Source of the DNA: Bacteroidales bacterium
GTDB lineage: Bacteria; Bacteroidota; Bacteroidia; Bacteroidales; UBA932
NCBI GenBank assembly: GCA_017383945.1
Contig: JAFNUQ010000049.1
Coordinates: forward strand, 1 to 25,685
Reading direction: 5' to 3'
Length of the DNA: 25,685 nucleotides
The number at the start of each line of letters is the position of its first letter. Position 1 is the stretch's first letter. The translations under genes and the position numbers were made by a program. Below the pieces are notes generated by a model. That model was given only the letters and a program-made list of their open reading frames with translations. It did not search any database and was not told the origin of the DNA. This document shows positions 16,152 through 23,102 of this stretch, piece after piece.

Positions 16152-16713
16152 TGTCTGATCCTCCCTCATTTGCAGTTATCTCCTTAACGACAGCCAACGC
16201 ATTTGCGATGGCAAGAGTATAAGCACGTGAAGTGATTGTTGAAGCTGTGATAGCATCTACATCACCACCATCCTTCTTCACAGCAAGAACTTTTACAGCA
16301 GGATCCCATCCACGGAACTGAGCTGCAAAGCCTTCTTCAGTACATTTAGCACCCAAGCCCGGAGTCTCGCTTTGTGCAAGAACCGCAGTATTGTGCACAT
16401 TTCCATTGAGATCCACGCCCACCATCACGCTGAGAGTGCCGCTGAATCCAGTAACATTGGATACAATAGCATAACCGGCGCCTTCTGCCTTATAATAGTC
16501 ATAATTGACGCCTGCATACTCGATGCTTCCTTTCACTGCGTCTCCACTGAACTCTGGAAGTACCTGAGCAATAGAAGCATTCGTTTTTGCTACCTGTGCC
16601 TGAGCTATCGGCTCAAGAGTCACGGCATTGGCCACTGCAAGTACTGCCGAACAAGCCAAGCAGACAGCACTAAGGCAGACAACCATATTTAAAAGTGTAG
16701 ATTTAGCTGCCAT
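16144..16713 (-). CDS. rnfG: Rnf complex subunit G (covalent FMN protein)
   Basis: The start at 16713 gives 189 residues and places one membrane anchor at about 8-30. GGGAGGA eight bases upstream supports it over the longer frame from 16749. The rest is the periplasmic FMN-binding domain. ETPGLGAKC (116-124) is conserved in RnfG/NqrC. The covalent flavinylation site is DAITASTITS (153-162), with Thr159 as the predicted FMN-phosphate ester. The more usual motif is SGAT; here it reads TAST, with the threonine kept. Flavinylation would need the ApbE transferase, which is not in this window. The gene follows rnfD by two bases. Confidence 0.96.
   Translation of the reverse strand: MAAKSTLLNMVVCLSAVCLACSAVLAVANAVTLEPIAQAQVAKTNASIAQVLPEFSGDAVKGSIEYAGVNYDYYKAEGAGYAIVSNVTGFSGTLSVMVGVDLNGNVHNTAVLAQSETPGLGAKCTEEGFAAQFRGWDPAVKVLAVKKDGGDVDAITASTITSRAYTLAIANALAVVKEITANEGGSDNE
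16159..16167 (-). promoter_or_regulatory. Shine-Dalgarno site deciding the rnfE start
   Basis: Minus-strand GAGGGAGGA within the last codons of rnfG leaves an eight-base spacer to the ATG at 16151. Such strong sites are uncommon in Bacteroidota and absent before most genes here. Confidence 0.6.
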
Positions 16714-16715
16714 AA

Positions 16716-17702
16716 TTACTTCCTCCCGTACTTTTTCTGATGGAACCAAATATTAAGAAGCGGAACTACACAGTTCATGATGAGGATAGCAAACGACATA
16801 CCCTCAGGATATGAACCGAAGTAGCGGATCATCATTACAATCACACCGATACCGACACCATAGATGATACCGCCGAGAGTACTCATCGGTGATGTCACAT
16901 AGTCTGTCGCCATGAAACAAGCGCCAAGTACCATACCACCGGTAAAGATATTGAATACCGGACCGGTGTAGATATCAGGATTGATGAGACTGAAGATACC
17001 TGAGATGAGAATCACTGTAGCAAAAATGCTGACAGGAATCCAGGCCTTTACAACCTTGCGGACGAGAAGGTAAACAAATCCCAAAAGAAGAGCGATGCTT
17101 GAAAGCTCTCCCAGAGAGGCACCCATATCCTGAAGGAAAGTAACGGAAGTCAGGTTGTTGGCTGCCAAGTATTCAGGAATAGTTGAACCACTGCCTATCG
17201 CCTCCTTGATGACACCAAGCGGAGTAGCTCCGGAAACAGCATCCGGACGGCTGATAAAGCCCTGTGTAGCAGTCCAATTGGTCATATAAGAAGGGAAAGA
17301 TATGAGCAAGAACACACGAGCGGTAATTGCAGGGTTGAAGATATTCTGACCCAATCCGCCAAAGCTCATCTTAGCCACTCCGATAGCAACAATAGCACCG
17401 ATGAGGATAATCCACCAAGGTGTAGTTGCTGGAAGATTCATAGCAAGAAGAAGACCTGTAACAACTGCTGAAAGATCACCGACAGTTGAAGGTTTCTTCA
17501 TCAAATATTTTGTGATGACCCACTCCACGAGCACACAAGAAACGATGCTGAGCGCAAATACCAACAGCGCTGCCCATCCGTAGAAAAGAACAGACACGAT
17601 GCTTGCCGGCACGAGAGCAATAATCACGTCCCTCATCAGTGAGGTCGTGGATACGTTTGCGTGAAGGTGCGGAGATGGAGATACTAATAACGATTTACCC
17701 AT
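16716..17702 (-). CDS. rnfD: Rnf complex subunit D (covalent FMN protein)
   Basis: A 328-residue membrane protein with about nine hydrophobic segments, homologous to NqrB. SPSPHLHANVSTTSLMRDV (8-26) is the conserved N terminus. GGLGQNIFNPA (115-125) is the family core motif. DAVSGATPLG (154-163) carries Thr160, the predicted covalent FMN site. RnfD forms the ion-translocating part together with RnfG. The gene follows rnfC after eight bases with no visible Shine-Dalgarno site. The length is usual for Rnf and shorter than NqrB, arguing for Rnf and not Na+-NQR. Confidence 0.97.
   Translation of the reverse strand: MGKSLLVSPSPHLHANVSTTSLMRDVIIALVPASIVSVLFYGWAALLVFALSIVSCVLVEWVITKYLMKKPSTVGDLSAVVTGLLLAMNLPATTPWWIILIGAIVAIGVAKMSFGGLGQNIFNPAITARVFLLISFPSYMTNWTATQGFISRPDAVSGATPLGVIKEAIGSGSTIPEYLAANNLTSVTFLQDMGASLGELSSIALLLGFVYLLVRKVVKAWIPVSIFATVILISGIFSLINPDIYTGPVFNIFTGGMVLGACFMATDYVTSPMSTLGGIIYGVGIGVIVMMIRYFGSYPEGMSFAILIMNCVVPLLNIWFHQKKYGRK
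16721..16727 (-). promoter_or_regulatory. Shine-Dalgarno site deciding the rnfG start
   Basis: Minus-strand GGGAGGA lies in the last codons of rnfD. From GGAGG to the ATG at 16713 is eight bases. It supports the shorter rnfG reading frame. Confidence 0.6.
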
Positions 17703-17710
17703 ATCATAAA

Positions 17711-19084
17711 TTATTTAGCAGCTTCAGCCGCAGCCTTAGCAGCCGCAGCGCGAGCGCGAATAACACCTAAAACCTGACCCTTAGCGATGCGAATATTGTC
17801 GAGAAGCGGAATATTTGCAGGGCAGCTATAGAGACAGCAACCACATTCGATACAATCCTGAACGGCATTCTGCTCGAGGCCCTCAAGATCTGCTGCCTTA
17901 TGGAGACGATTAAGAAGGAACGGCTCAAGGCCCATCGGACAAGCATCAGAACATCTGCCACAGCGGATACAAGCGCTTTCAGCCTTGCGCTTTGTAGCAG
18001 CCTCGCTCAGATAGAGCACTGAAGATGAACCCTTCACTGTAGTAGCGTCAATATTGCTGATCGCCTTACCCATCATAGGACCACCGCTGATGAGCTTTGC
18101 TGCTTCTTCAGGGATACCGCCAGCCTGCTCAATGATAAATGAGAGCGGAGTACCGATACGGAAAAGATAGTTGTGGTTCTTCTCCACTGGCAAGCAGTCA
18201 CCTGTGATAGTCATAGTATTGGTAACCAATGGCTTATTCTTCTGCACAGCCTCATACACGGCGAGTGATGTAGCAACATTCTGCACCACAGCACCTGCAT
18301 CGATTGGAAGACAGCCGGAAGCTACCTCACGCTTGAGAACAGCGTTGATGAGCTGCTTCTCACCGCCCTGAGGATAGCGCTTCTTAAGCACAGCTACTGT
18401 CATATTGGCGTAGCCAAGTTCTGCAATTGCCTTGCGGATGAGCTCGATAGCAAGAGGCTTGTTTTCCTCGATACCGATCACACAACGGCAGCCGAGCACT
18501 TTCTGCATAATGGCAGCACCGATAACGATCTCCTTTGGACGCTCAACCATAATGCGGTAGTCGCTTGTGAGGAATGGCTCACACTCTGCACCATTAAGGA
18601 TGAGGCACTCAGCAACCTTACCAGGAGCCGGATTAAGCTTCACGTGAGTTGGGAACGTTGCACCACCAAGACCCACAACACCACATGACTTGATCTTCTC
18701 CAGTATAAGAGCCTTATCTTCAGGAATCTCTGTTATGAGAGTATCTGTTGTATCGATACCTTCCGCCCACTCGTCACCATCAACAGTGATTTCAATATGA
18801 GGAACCATATTTCCTGCGAGGTCCTTGCGAGGCGCGATAGCCTTTACTACACCCGAAACAGGAGAGTGTACAAAAGCAGAAATAAATCCACCTGGCTCTG
18901 CGATTACCTGACCCACCTTCACAGCGTCACCGGCAGCTACTATAGGCTTAGCCGGAGCACCAAGATGCTGAGCCATCGACACATAGACAGTCGAAGGAAG
19001 AGGAAGAGCCTCAATCTTGCAATCACAAGATATCTTATTGTCGTGAGGATGAATACCTCCGATAGAAAAAGTCAGTTTACTCAT
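17711..19084 (-). CDS. rnfC: Rnf complex subunit C (NADH-binding, 2 x [4Fe-4S])
   Basis: This 457-residue peripheral subunit on the cytoplasmic side exchanges electrons with NAD(H). The N-terminal barrel-sandwich part opens FSIGGIHPHDNK. GLGGATFP (138-145) belongs to the Rossmann-like NADH/FMN-binding domain shared with complex I NuoF. Two ferredoxin-type clusters follow: Cys372/375/378/382 and Cys411/414/417/421, with an extra Cys416 beside the second. The C terminus is a short Ala-rich tail (443-457), far shorter than the long Ala-rich extension of the E. coli protein. The ATG overlaps the end of rnfB by eight bases behind a strong AAGGAGG. Confidence 0.98.
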   Translation of the reverse strand: MSKLTFSIGGIHPHDNKISCDCKIEALPLPSTVYVSMAQHLGAPAKPIVAAGDAVKVGQVIAEPGGFISAFVHSPVSGVVKAIAPRKDLAGNMVPHIEITVDGDEWAEGIDTTDTLITEIPEDKALILEKIKSCGVVGLGGATFPTHVKLNPAPGKVAECLILNGAECEPFLTSDYRIMVERPKEIVIGAAIMQKVLGCRCVIGIEENKPLAIELIRKAIAELGYANMTVAVLKKRYPQGGEKQLINAVLKREVASGCLPIDAGAVVQNVATSLAVYEAVQKNKPLVTNTMTITGDCLPVEKNHNYLFRIGTPLSFIIEQAGGIPEEAAKLISGGPMMGKAISNIDATTVKGSSSVLYLSEAATKRKAESACIRCGRCSDACPMGLEPFLLNRLHKAADLEGLEQNAVQDCIECGCCLYSCPANIPLLDNIRIAKGQVLGVIRARAAAAKAAAEAAK

Positions 19085-20012
19085 TGTTTGCCTCCTTTTT
19101 TACTTCTGTCTCCGCTGGTTTAGTAGCCGGAGCCTCTGGCTTTGCTACCGGAGCTGCAGGCGCAGCTGGCTTAGCAGCCGGCTTCGGAGGAAGAACAGGG
19201 AAATTAACTGCGTGAATTGCTCCTGTAGGACACTCTGCCACACATTTCTTGCACAACTTACACTTTGTGAAGTCGATGTAGGCGAGATTGTTCTCCACGG
19301 TAATTGCGCCGTGAGGGCAAACCTTTGCACACTTTGAACAACCGATACAAGCGTTAGAACAAGCCTTGCGTGCAACTGCGCCCTTGTCCTTGTTGATACA
19401 AGAAACAAAGATTCGCATCGAGCGAGGACCCTTGTTGCGGAGTTCAATCACATTCTTAGGACAAGCCTTGACACAAGCACCACAAGCAGTACACTTGCTA
19501 TCATCAACAACTGGAAGTCCTGTGAGTGGATTCATTGCAATAGCGCCGAACTGGCAAGCCGCAACACAATCACCACAGCCAAGACAGCCAAATGAACAAC
19601 CGGTGTCACCACTGTAAAGGCTCGCCTTGACGCGACAAGATTGTACGCCGTCATAGGTGTTAATACGAGGACGGGCTTCACAAGTACCGTTGCATCTCAC
19701 TACTGCAACCTGTGGAGCCTTCTCCTTAATTTCAAGGCCGAGGATGGAAGCGATGTTCTTCATCACATCATTGCCACCCACAGGACAGAACTGTTTGTCG
19801 AGATTTTCTGCTTTTACAGCAGCGTCGGCAAACGCTCTACATCCTGCAAAACCACAACCGCCACAATTTGCGCCAGGAAGGGCTTTTTCAACCTCATCAA
19901 TGCGTGGATCTTCCTCAACTCTGAACTTCTTTGCCACCCAGTAAAGCACCAAGGCGAGAAGAAGACCAAGAGCTGTGAGAGTCACGATGGTCAGGATAAT
20001 AGTTTTTGTCAT
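19077..20012 (-). CDS. rnfB: Rnf complex subunit B (ferredoxin-interacting, multi-cluster)
   Basis: A 311-residue subunit that accepts electrons from reduced ferredoxin. It has an N-terminal membrane anchor (5-27) and the RnfB-type cluster Cys50/53/58/76 (NCGGCGFAGC...C). Four ferredoxin CxxCxxCxxxC motifs follow: Cys143-153, Cys174-184, Cys222-232 and Cys251-261. E. coli RsxB has only two such motifs after the first cluster. Further cysteines at 107, 111, 126, 139, 205 and 218 have no assigned role. A low-complexity Ala/Pro/Lys tail (about 275-306) ends the protein. The ATG shares one base with the rseC stop, and rnfC overlaps its end. Confidence 0.98.
   Translation of the reverse strand: MTKTIILTIVTLTALGLLLALVLYWVAKKFRVEEDPRIDEVEKALPGANCGGCGFAGCRAFADAAVKAENLDKQFCPVGGNDVMKNIASILGLEIKEKAPQVAVVRCNGTCEARPRINTYDGVQSCRVKASLYSGDTGCSFGCLGCGDCVAACQFGAIAMNPLTGLPVVDDSKCTACGACVKACPKNVIELRNKGPRSMRIFVSCINKDKGAVARKACSNACIGCSKCAKVCPHGAITVENNLAYIDFTKCKLCKKCVAECPTGAIHAVNFPVLPPKPAAKPAAPAAPVAKPEAPATKPAETEVKKEANNE
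19091..19097 (-). promoter_or_regulatory. Shine-Dalgarno site for rnfC
   Basis: Minus-strand AAGGAGG inside the last codons of rnfB, six bases before the rnfC ATG at 19084. It is the strongest ribosome-binding site in the window. Confidence 0.65.
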
Positions 20013-20440
20013 CAGTATTTTAAATTAAATATATATTCGTTTTTGAGCTTGCCTCTGAAGAGCCAGATTATGAAGTAATATACAGCTATACAAGCAATTG
20101 CAATCAATCCGGACATCAGCTCCCCAGCTCCAAGTTCCAGCGAGAGAAGCAAGGCAAGCACCATGATCATCAATGGAGCTGCATAGGCAATCCATACAGC
20201 TTTGTGGCCCATTGAGGCCTTGAGTGTCACTTCTACTTCCTGCCCTACAGAAAGATTATCCCACCCTCTGGTAGTCACCTCAACAATTTTTGTCTTGCTG
20301 TCACCCAAAGAGCACAATCCCTTTGCATGGCAGGAACTACATGCCGATTCTGAGATTATCTCCACTCTTGTTACCTCGGGAGTAATCTCAATGACACGAC
20401 CACGATGTGATATCTCTGCTTTTTTCTTAGAACTCATCAC
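20012..20440 (-). CDS. rseC: RseC/MucC family protein (SoxR-reducing system)
   Basis: A 142-residue protein with an N-terminal cytoplasmic domain that holds a cysteine cluster (Cys34, Cys37, Cys43 in ACSSCHAKGLC), then two membrane helices (about 80-100 and 107-127) and a basic C-terminal stretch. This is the RseC/MucC layout. In E. coli RseC works with the Rsx (Rnf) complex to keep SoxR reduced. In Bacteroidota it is regularly the gene before rnfB, as here. A structural or redox role in Rnf is therefore more likely than stress signalling. Either of the first two Met codons (20440 or 20437) could be the start. The start overlaps the last 14 bases of dnaB, and the stop shares a base with the rnfB start. 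Confidence 0.93.
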   Translation of the reverse strand: MMSSKKKAEISHRGRVIEITPEVTRVEIISESACSSCHAKGLCSLGDSKTKIVEVTTRGWDNLSVGQEVEVTLKASMGHKAVWIAYAAPLMIMVLALLLSLELGAGELMSGLIAIACIAVYYFIIWLFRGKLKNEYIFNLKY

Positions 20441-21887
20441 TATTCATTGCTGACTCCATCGGCATAGACGCTGCCCTGATATCAAGGGTATCGTTGCTTT
20501 CCATAAACTTAATCTGGTCACCCTTGAAGATCATCTCGATCTCGGCAGTTTGTCCATTACGATGCTTCGCTATAATGATAAAAGTCTTTTCTCTGTCTTC
20601 AGGAGTCTCACTAAGTCCCACAGCATCAGGACGATGGATAAATATTACCATATCCGCATCCTGCTCGATTGAACCGGACTCTCTCAAGTCTGAAAGCACA
20701 GGTTTTCCGCCACCACCCTGTCTTTGAGCTGCCTGACGCGAGAGCTGGGAGAGTGCAATAATCGGCACATCCAGTTCCTTTGCAGTTGCTTTTAGGGTAC
20801 GCGAAATTGCAGCGACTTCCTGCTCACGCATACCTCTGAGCTCTGGCGGGCCCTGCATCAACTGGAGGTAATCCACAACAATCAGGCGCACACCTTTATT
20901 TTTAACAAGGTTCTTAGCCTTGGTGCGGAACTCCATTATAGGAAGACTCGGGGTATCGTCAATATAGATTGGGGCTTTTGAGAGGTCCTTGAGCTTGTAC
21001 TCAAGCTGCTGCCACTCATAATCCTGCAATCTCACACCACCTTTGATCTTCTCAGCCTCAAGACCGGTCTCAGATGTCATCAGACGTTTTGCAAGCTGAA
21101 TCGCAGGCATCTCCAAAGAGAAAAACGCCACCGGCATATTATGATCTACTGCCGCATTGCGCACGATATTCAGCGAGAACGCCGTCTTACCCACAGAAGG
21201 ACGTGCAGCAAGGATAATCAAGTCGGACTTCTGCCATCCCATAGTGATGGTATCGATACTCAAGAAGCCTGAAGGGACACCGCTGAGACCATTATTTCCC
21301 TGCATGTCCTCAATATTCTTCATAGCCTCGTTGATTACGCTGCCGATATCCTGTACTTCCTTGCGTACGCTATTCTGAATAGCATCAAAAATCTTATTCT
21401 GAGCCTTATCAATGAGATCATCCACCTTCACGGACTCGTCATAGGAATCTCTAAGTATCTCATATGACGCCGAGATGAGATCTCTTTGAATCGTCTTCTG
21501 CTTGAGTATCTTGGTATAATACTCGATGTGAGCCGCTGAGCCTACTTTTTCAGACAGGTTTGCAAGAACGACCGGGCCACCCACAATCTCAAGATTGCCT
21601 TGAGCCTTGAGCTTGGACGAAACAGTGATGATATCAACCGAGGTGTGGTCTGTCACAAGCGAAGCCATCGCTTCAAAGATCATCTTGTGCTTTGGGTCAT
21701 AGAAACAGGAAGCATTGAGCTCTTCCATCGCCATATCCACACAAGATGCTTCGAGCAACATAGCACCCAAGACAGCCTCTTCAACATCAAGAGCCTGAGG
21801 CGGCTTGTTGCCGATCTCAAGACCTAGAGTTTCAAGGTTGACTTCCGGTTTTCTCTTGCGAGGTGTATTTGTCTTTGCAGGAGGCAT
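20427..21887 (-). CDS. dnaB: Replicative DNA helicase DnaB
   Basis: This hexameric 5'-3' helicase drives the replication fork and loads primase. Of its 486 residues, the basic start (1-20) is followed by the N-terminal helical domain (about 30-130), linker (about 150-190) and RecA-like domain (from about 200). Walker A is ARPSVGKTA (228-236), the catalytic Glu259 is in FFSLEM, and Walker B is LIVVDYLQLM (335-344). SQLSR and KHRNGQ are conserved further on; the latter contains the arginine finger region. No intein interrupts these motifs, a common insertion site in other bacteria. The gene follows the zinc-ribbon gene by 12 bases and overlaps rseC by 14, so replication and Rnf genes probably share a transcript. 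Confidence 0.98.
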   Translation of the reverse strand: MPPAKTNTPRKRKPEVNLETLGLEIGNKPPQALDVEEAVLGAMLLEASCVDMAMEELNASCFYDPKHKMIFEAMASLVTDHTSVDIITVSSKLKAQGNLEIVGGPVVLANLSEKVGSAAHIEYYTKILKQKTIQRDLISASYEILRDSYDESVKVDDLIDKAQNKIFDAIQNSVRKEVQDIGSVINEAMKNIEDMQGNNGLSGVPSGFLSIDTITMGWQKSDLIILAARPSVGKTAFSLNIVRNAAVDHNMPVAFFSLEMPAIQLAKRLMTSETGLEAEKIKGGVRLQDYEWQQLEYKLKDLSKAPIYIDDTPSLPIMEFRTKAKNLVKNKGVRLIVVDYLQLMQGPPELRGMREQEVAAISRTLKATAKELDVPIIALSQLSRQAAQRQGGGGKPVLSDLRESGSIEQDADMVIFIHRPDAVGLSETPEDREKTFIIIAKHRNGQTAEIEMIFKGDQIKFMESNDTLDIRAASMPMESAMNSDEF

Positions 21888-21899
21888 TAAAGACCAATC

Positions 21900-22733
21900 T
21901 TAGATCTCTGGACTTACGATAATACGACCGCAGTGCTCACAGATCACGAGCTTCTTGCTTGAAGCGATGTCGATGAGTCTCTGTGGAGTGATTGTGTGGT
22001 AGCATCCACCACAAGCAGAACCATATGTACCATCCTCATTCTTAGGGAAGAGGGTAACAACTGCAAGGTGATTCTGGGCACTCTTGCGGATGCGGTCATA
22101 GGCGCTGATTGTTCTCTCGTCGAGCTTAGCGAGATAGGCTTCTCTCTTGGCCATGAGAGTAGTCTCCTCTTCTGCTGTTGACTCAACGATAGTATTGAGC
22201 TCCTCTTTCTTTGCCTCAAGGTCAGCTACGCGAATCGTAAGGCGATCCTCGATCTTCTCGATATCCACGCCACGAGCCTTGATTGCTTCCTGAGCCTCGC
22301 CAATATTCTTCTCAGCGATTGCTCTGACGTAGCCCTGATTCTCAAGCTCCTTGTTGATTGAATCATATTCGCGGCTATTTGAAACATTTTCAAGCTGCTT
22401 GCGATACTGCTCGATATCCTCGTCAACCTGCTTGATTGACTCGCCGGCAGCTTCAATAGACTGCTTATATCCTTCGATGAGCTGAAGTGCTCTTTCTTTC
22501 TTGGCGTTAAGTGACTCAACTTCCTGCTCGAGAACCTCTACCTCCTTAGGGAGCTCTCCGCGAAGCTGCATCAATCTGTCGATATCATTGTCTGTTGCCT
22601 GAAGATTGAAAAGTGTCTTCAGTTTCTCCTGCACAGCCTGCTCTGACTCAGCAAAGTTCTTGCGCAAAGAGACAAAGGTTTCACGCGCATCAATTGGCGC
22701 GTTTACTTGTTGTGTTTTCTTGGTGGTAGCCAT
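21900..22733 (-). CDS. Coiled-coil protein with C-terminal C4-type zinc ribbon
   Basis: The protein has 277 residues. About 20-220 is strongly charged, heptad-rich helix, predicted to form a long coiled coil. The C-terminal domain has two CxxC pairs, Cys241/Cys244 (CGGC) and Cys265/Cys268 (CEHC), forming a zinc ribbon. This is the CT398/zf-RING_7 architecture found across bacteria. The role is not well established; nucleic-acid binding or a scaffold role has been suggested. A good promoter (22778-22809) lies just upstream, and a 12-base perfect palindrome sits three bases before the ATG. The gene precedes dnaB by 12 bases. Confidence 0.9.
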   Translation of the reverse strand: MATTKKTQQVNAPIDARETFVSLRKNFAESEQAVQEKLKTLFNLQATDNDIDRLMQLRGELPKEVEVLEQEVESLNAKKERALQLIEGYKQSIEAAGESIKQVDEDIEQYRKQLENVSNSREYDSINKELENQGYVRAIAEKNIGEAQEAIKARGVDIEKIEDRLTIRVADLEAKKEELNTIVESTAEEETTLMAKREAYLAKLDERTISAYDRIRKSAQNHLAVVTLFPKNEDGTYGSACGGCYHTITPQRLIDIASSKKLVICEHCGRIIVSPEI

Positions 22734-22735
22734 AT

Positions 22736-22747
22736 TATTCTAGAATA
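22736..22747. repeat. 12-base perfect palindrome before the zinc-ribbon gene
   Basis: The sequence TATTCTAGAATA is fully self-complementary and lies two bases upstream of the ATG triplet at 22731-22733, inside the predicted leader. It could be an operator or a weak RNA hairpin. In an A/T-rich spacer it could also be chance. Confidence 0.4.
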
Positions 22748-22774
22748 TTATTTTGCTAAACATATAAATGCAGT

Positions 22775-23101
22775 CTACAAAGTTATGAAATTTTTTAGAA
22801 TATCATCAAGTTGAGACCTAATAGACTTGAGTGATTCTATTGCCTTCACTCTTCCCTCAACGGAAGCTCTATCCGCAGTCATCTGACGCGCTGCCCCCTC
22901 CAGAGTGAGTCCCTGCTCCTTGACCAGATAATGAATCTGAGACAAAGCTTCCAGGTCGGCTTTGGTATAAAGACGGTTCCCCTTGGCATTTCTCTTGGGA
23001 TTTACAAACTTCGGAAACGAGTTTGACCAGAACCTCACAAGAGACACGCTCTCACCCAAAATCTGGGCGACTTCACTGATTGTATAATAGAGTCTTTCCA
23101 T
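22775..23101 (-). CDS. MerR family transcriptional regulator
   Basis: A 108-residue DNA-binding protein. The helix-turn-helix YTISEVAQILGESVSLVRFW (6-25) is followed by the wing with GNRLYTKADLEAL (41-53) and a second helical pair. The C-terminal helix (about 84-106) is short and probably the dimer interface. There is no effector-binding domain and no conserved cysteine for metal sensing, so the inducer is unknown. Such short MerR proteins sit next to an M23 peptidase gene and alaS in many Bacteroidota. The start is one base after the stop of the upstream M23 gene. The last codons carry the promoter for the next gene. Confidence 0.92.
   Translation of the reverse strand: MERLYYTISEVAQILGESVSLVRFWSNSFPKFVNPKRNAKGNRLYTKADLEALSQIHYLVKEQGLTLEGAARQMTADRASVEGRVKAIESLKSIRSQLDDILKNFITL
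22778..22809 (-). promoter_or_regulatory. Promoter for the zinc-ribbon/dnaB/rnf run
   Basis: On the minus strand TTG (22807-22809) is separated by 21 bases from TAACTTTG (22778-22785), matching the Bacteroidota TTG-N19-21-TAnnTTTG pattern. It overlaps the last codons of the merR-like gene and would give a leader of about 40 bases before the ATG at 22733. Confidence 0.6.
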
Positions 23102-23102
23102 A

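Noticed and set aside
16144..20012. Na+-translocating NADH:quinone reductase (Nqr) instead of Rnf
   Set aside because: An RnfB with ferredoxin clusters is present, RnfC has two ferredoxin-type clusters, RnfD is too short for NqrB, and no NqrF is found.
19641..20078. A 145-codon plus-strand open frame
   Set aside because: It is antisense to rnfB and the end of rseC, both supported by multiple motifs; no independent evidence of coding.
20427..21887. Intein or insertion in dnaB
   Set aside because: DnaB often hosts inteins elsewhere, but here Walker A, Walker B and the Arg-finger region are contiguous and the length of 486 is normal.
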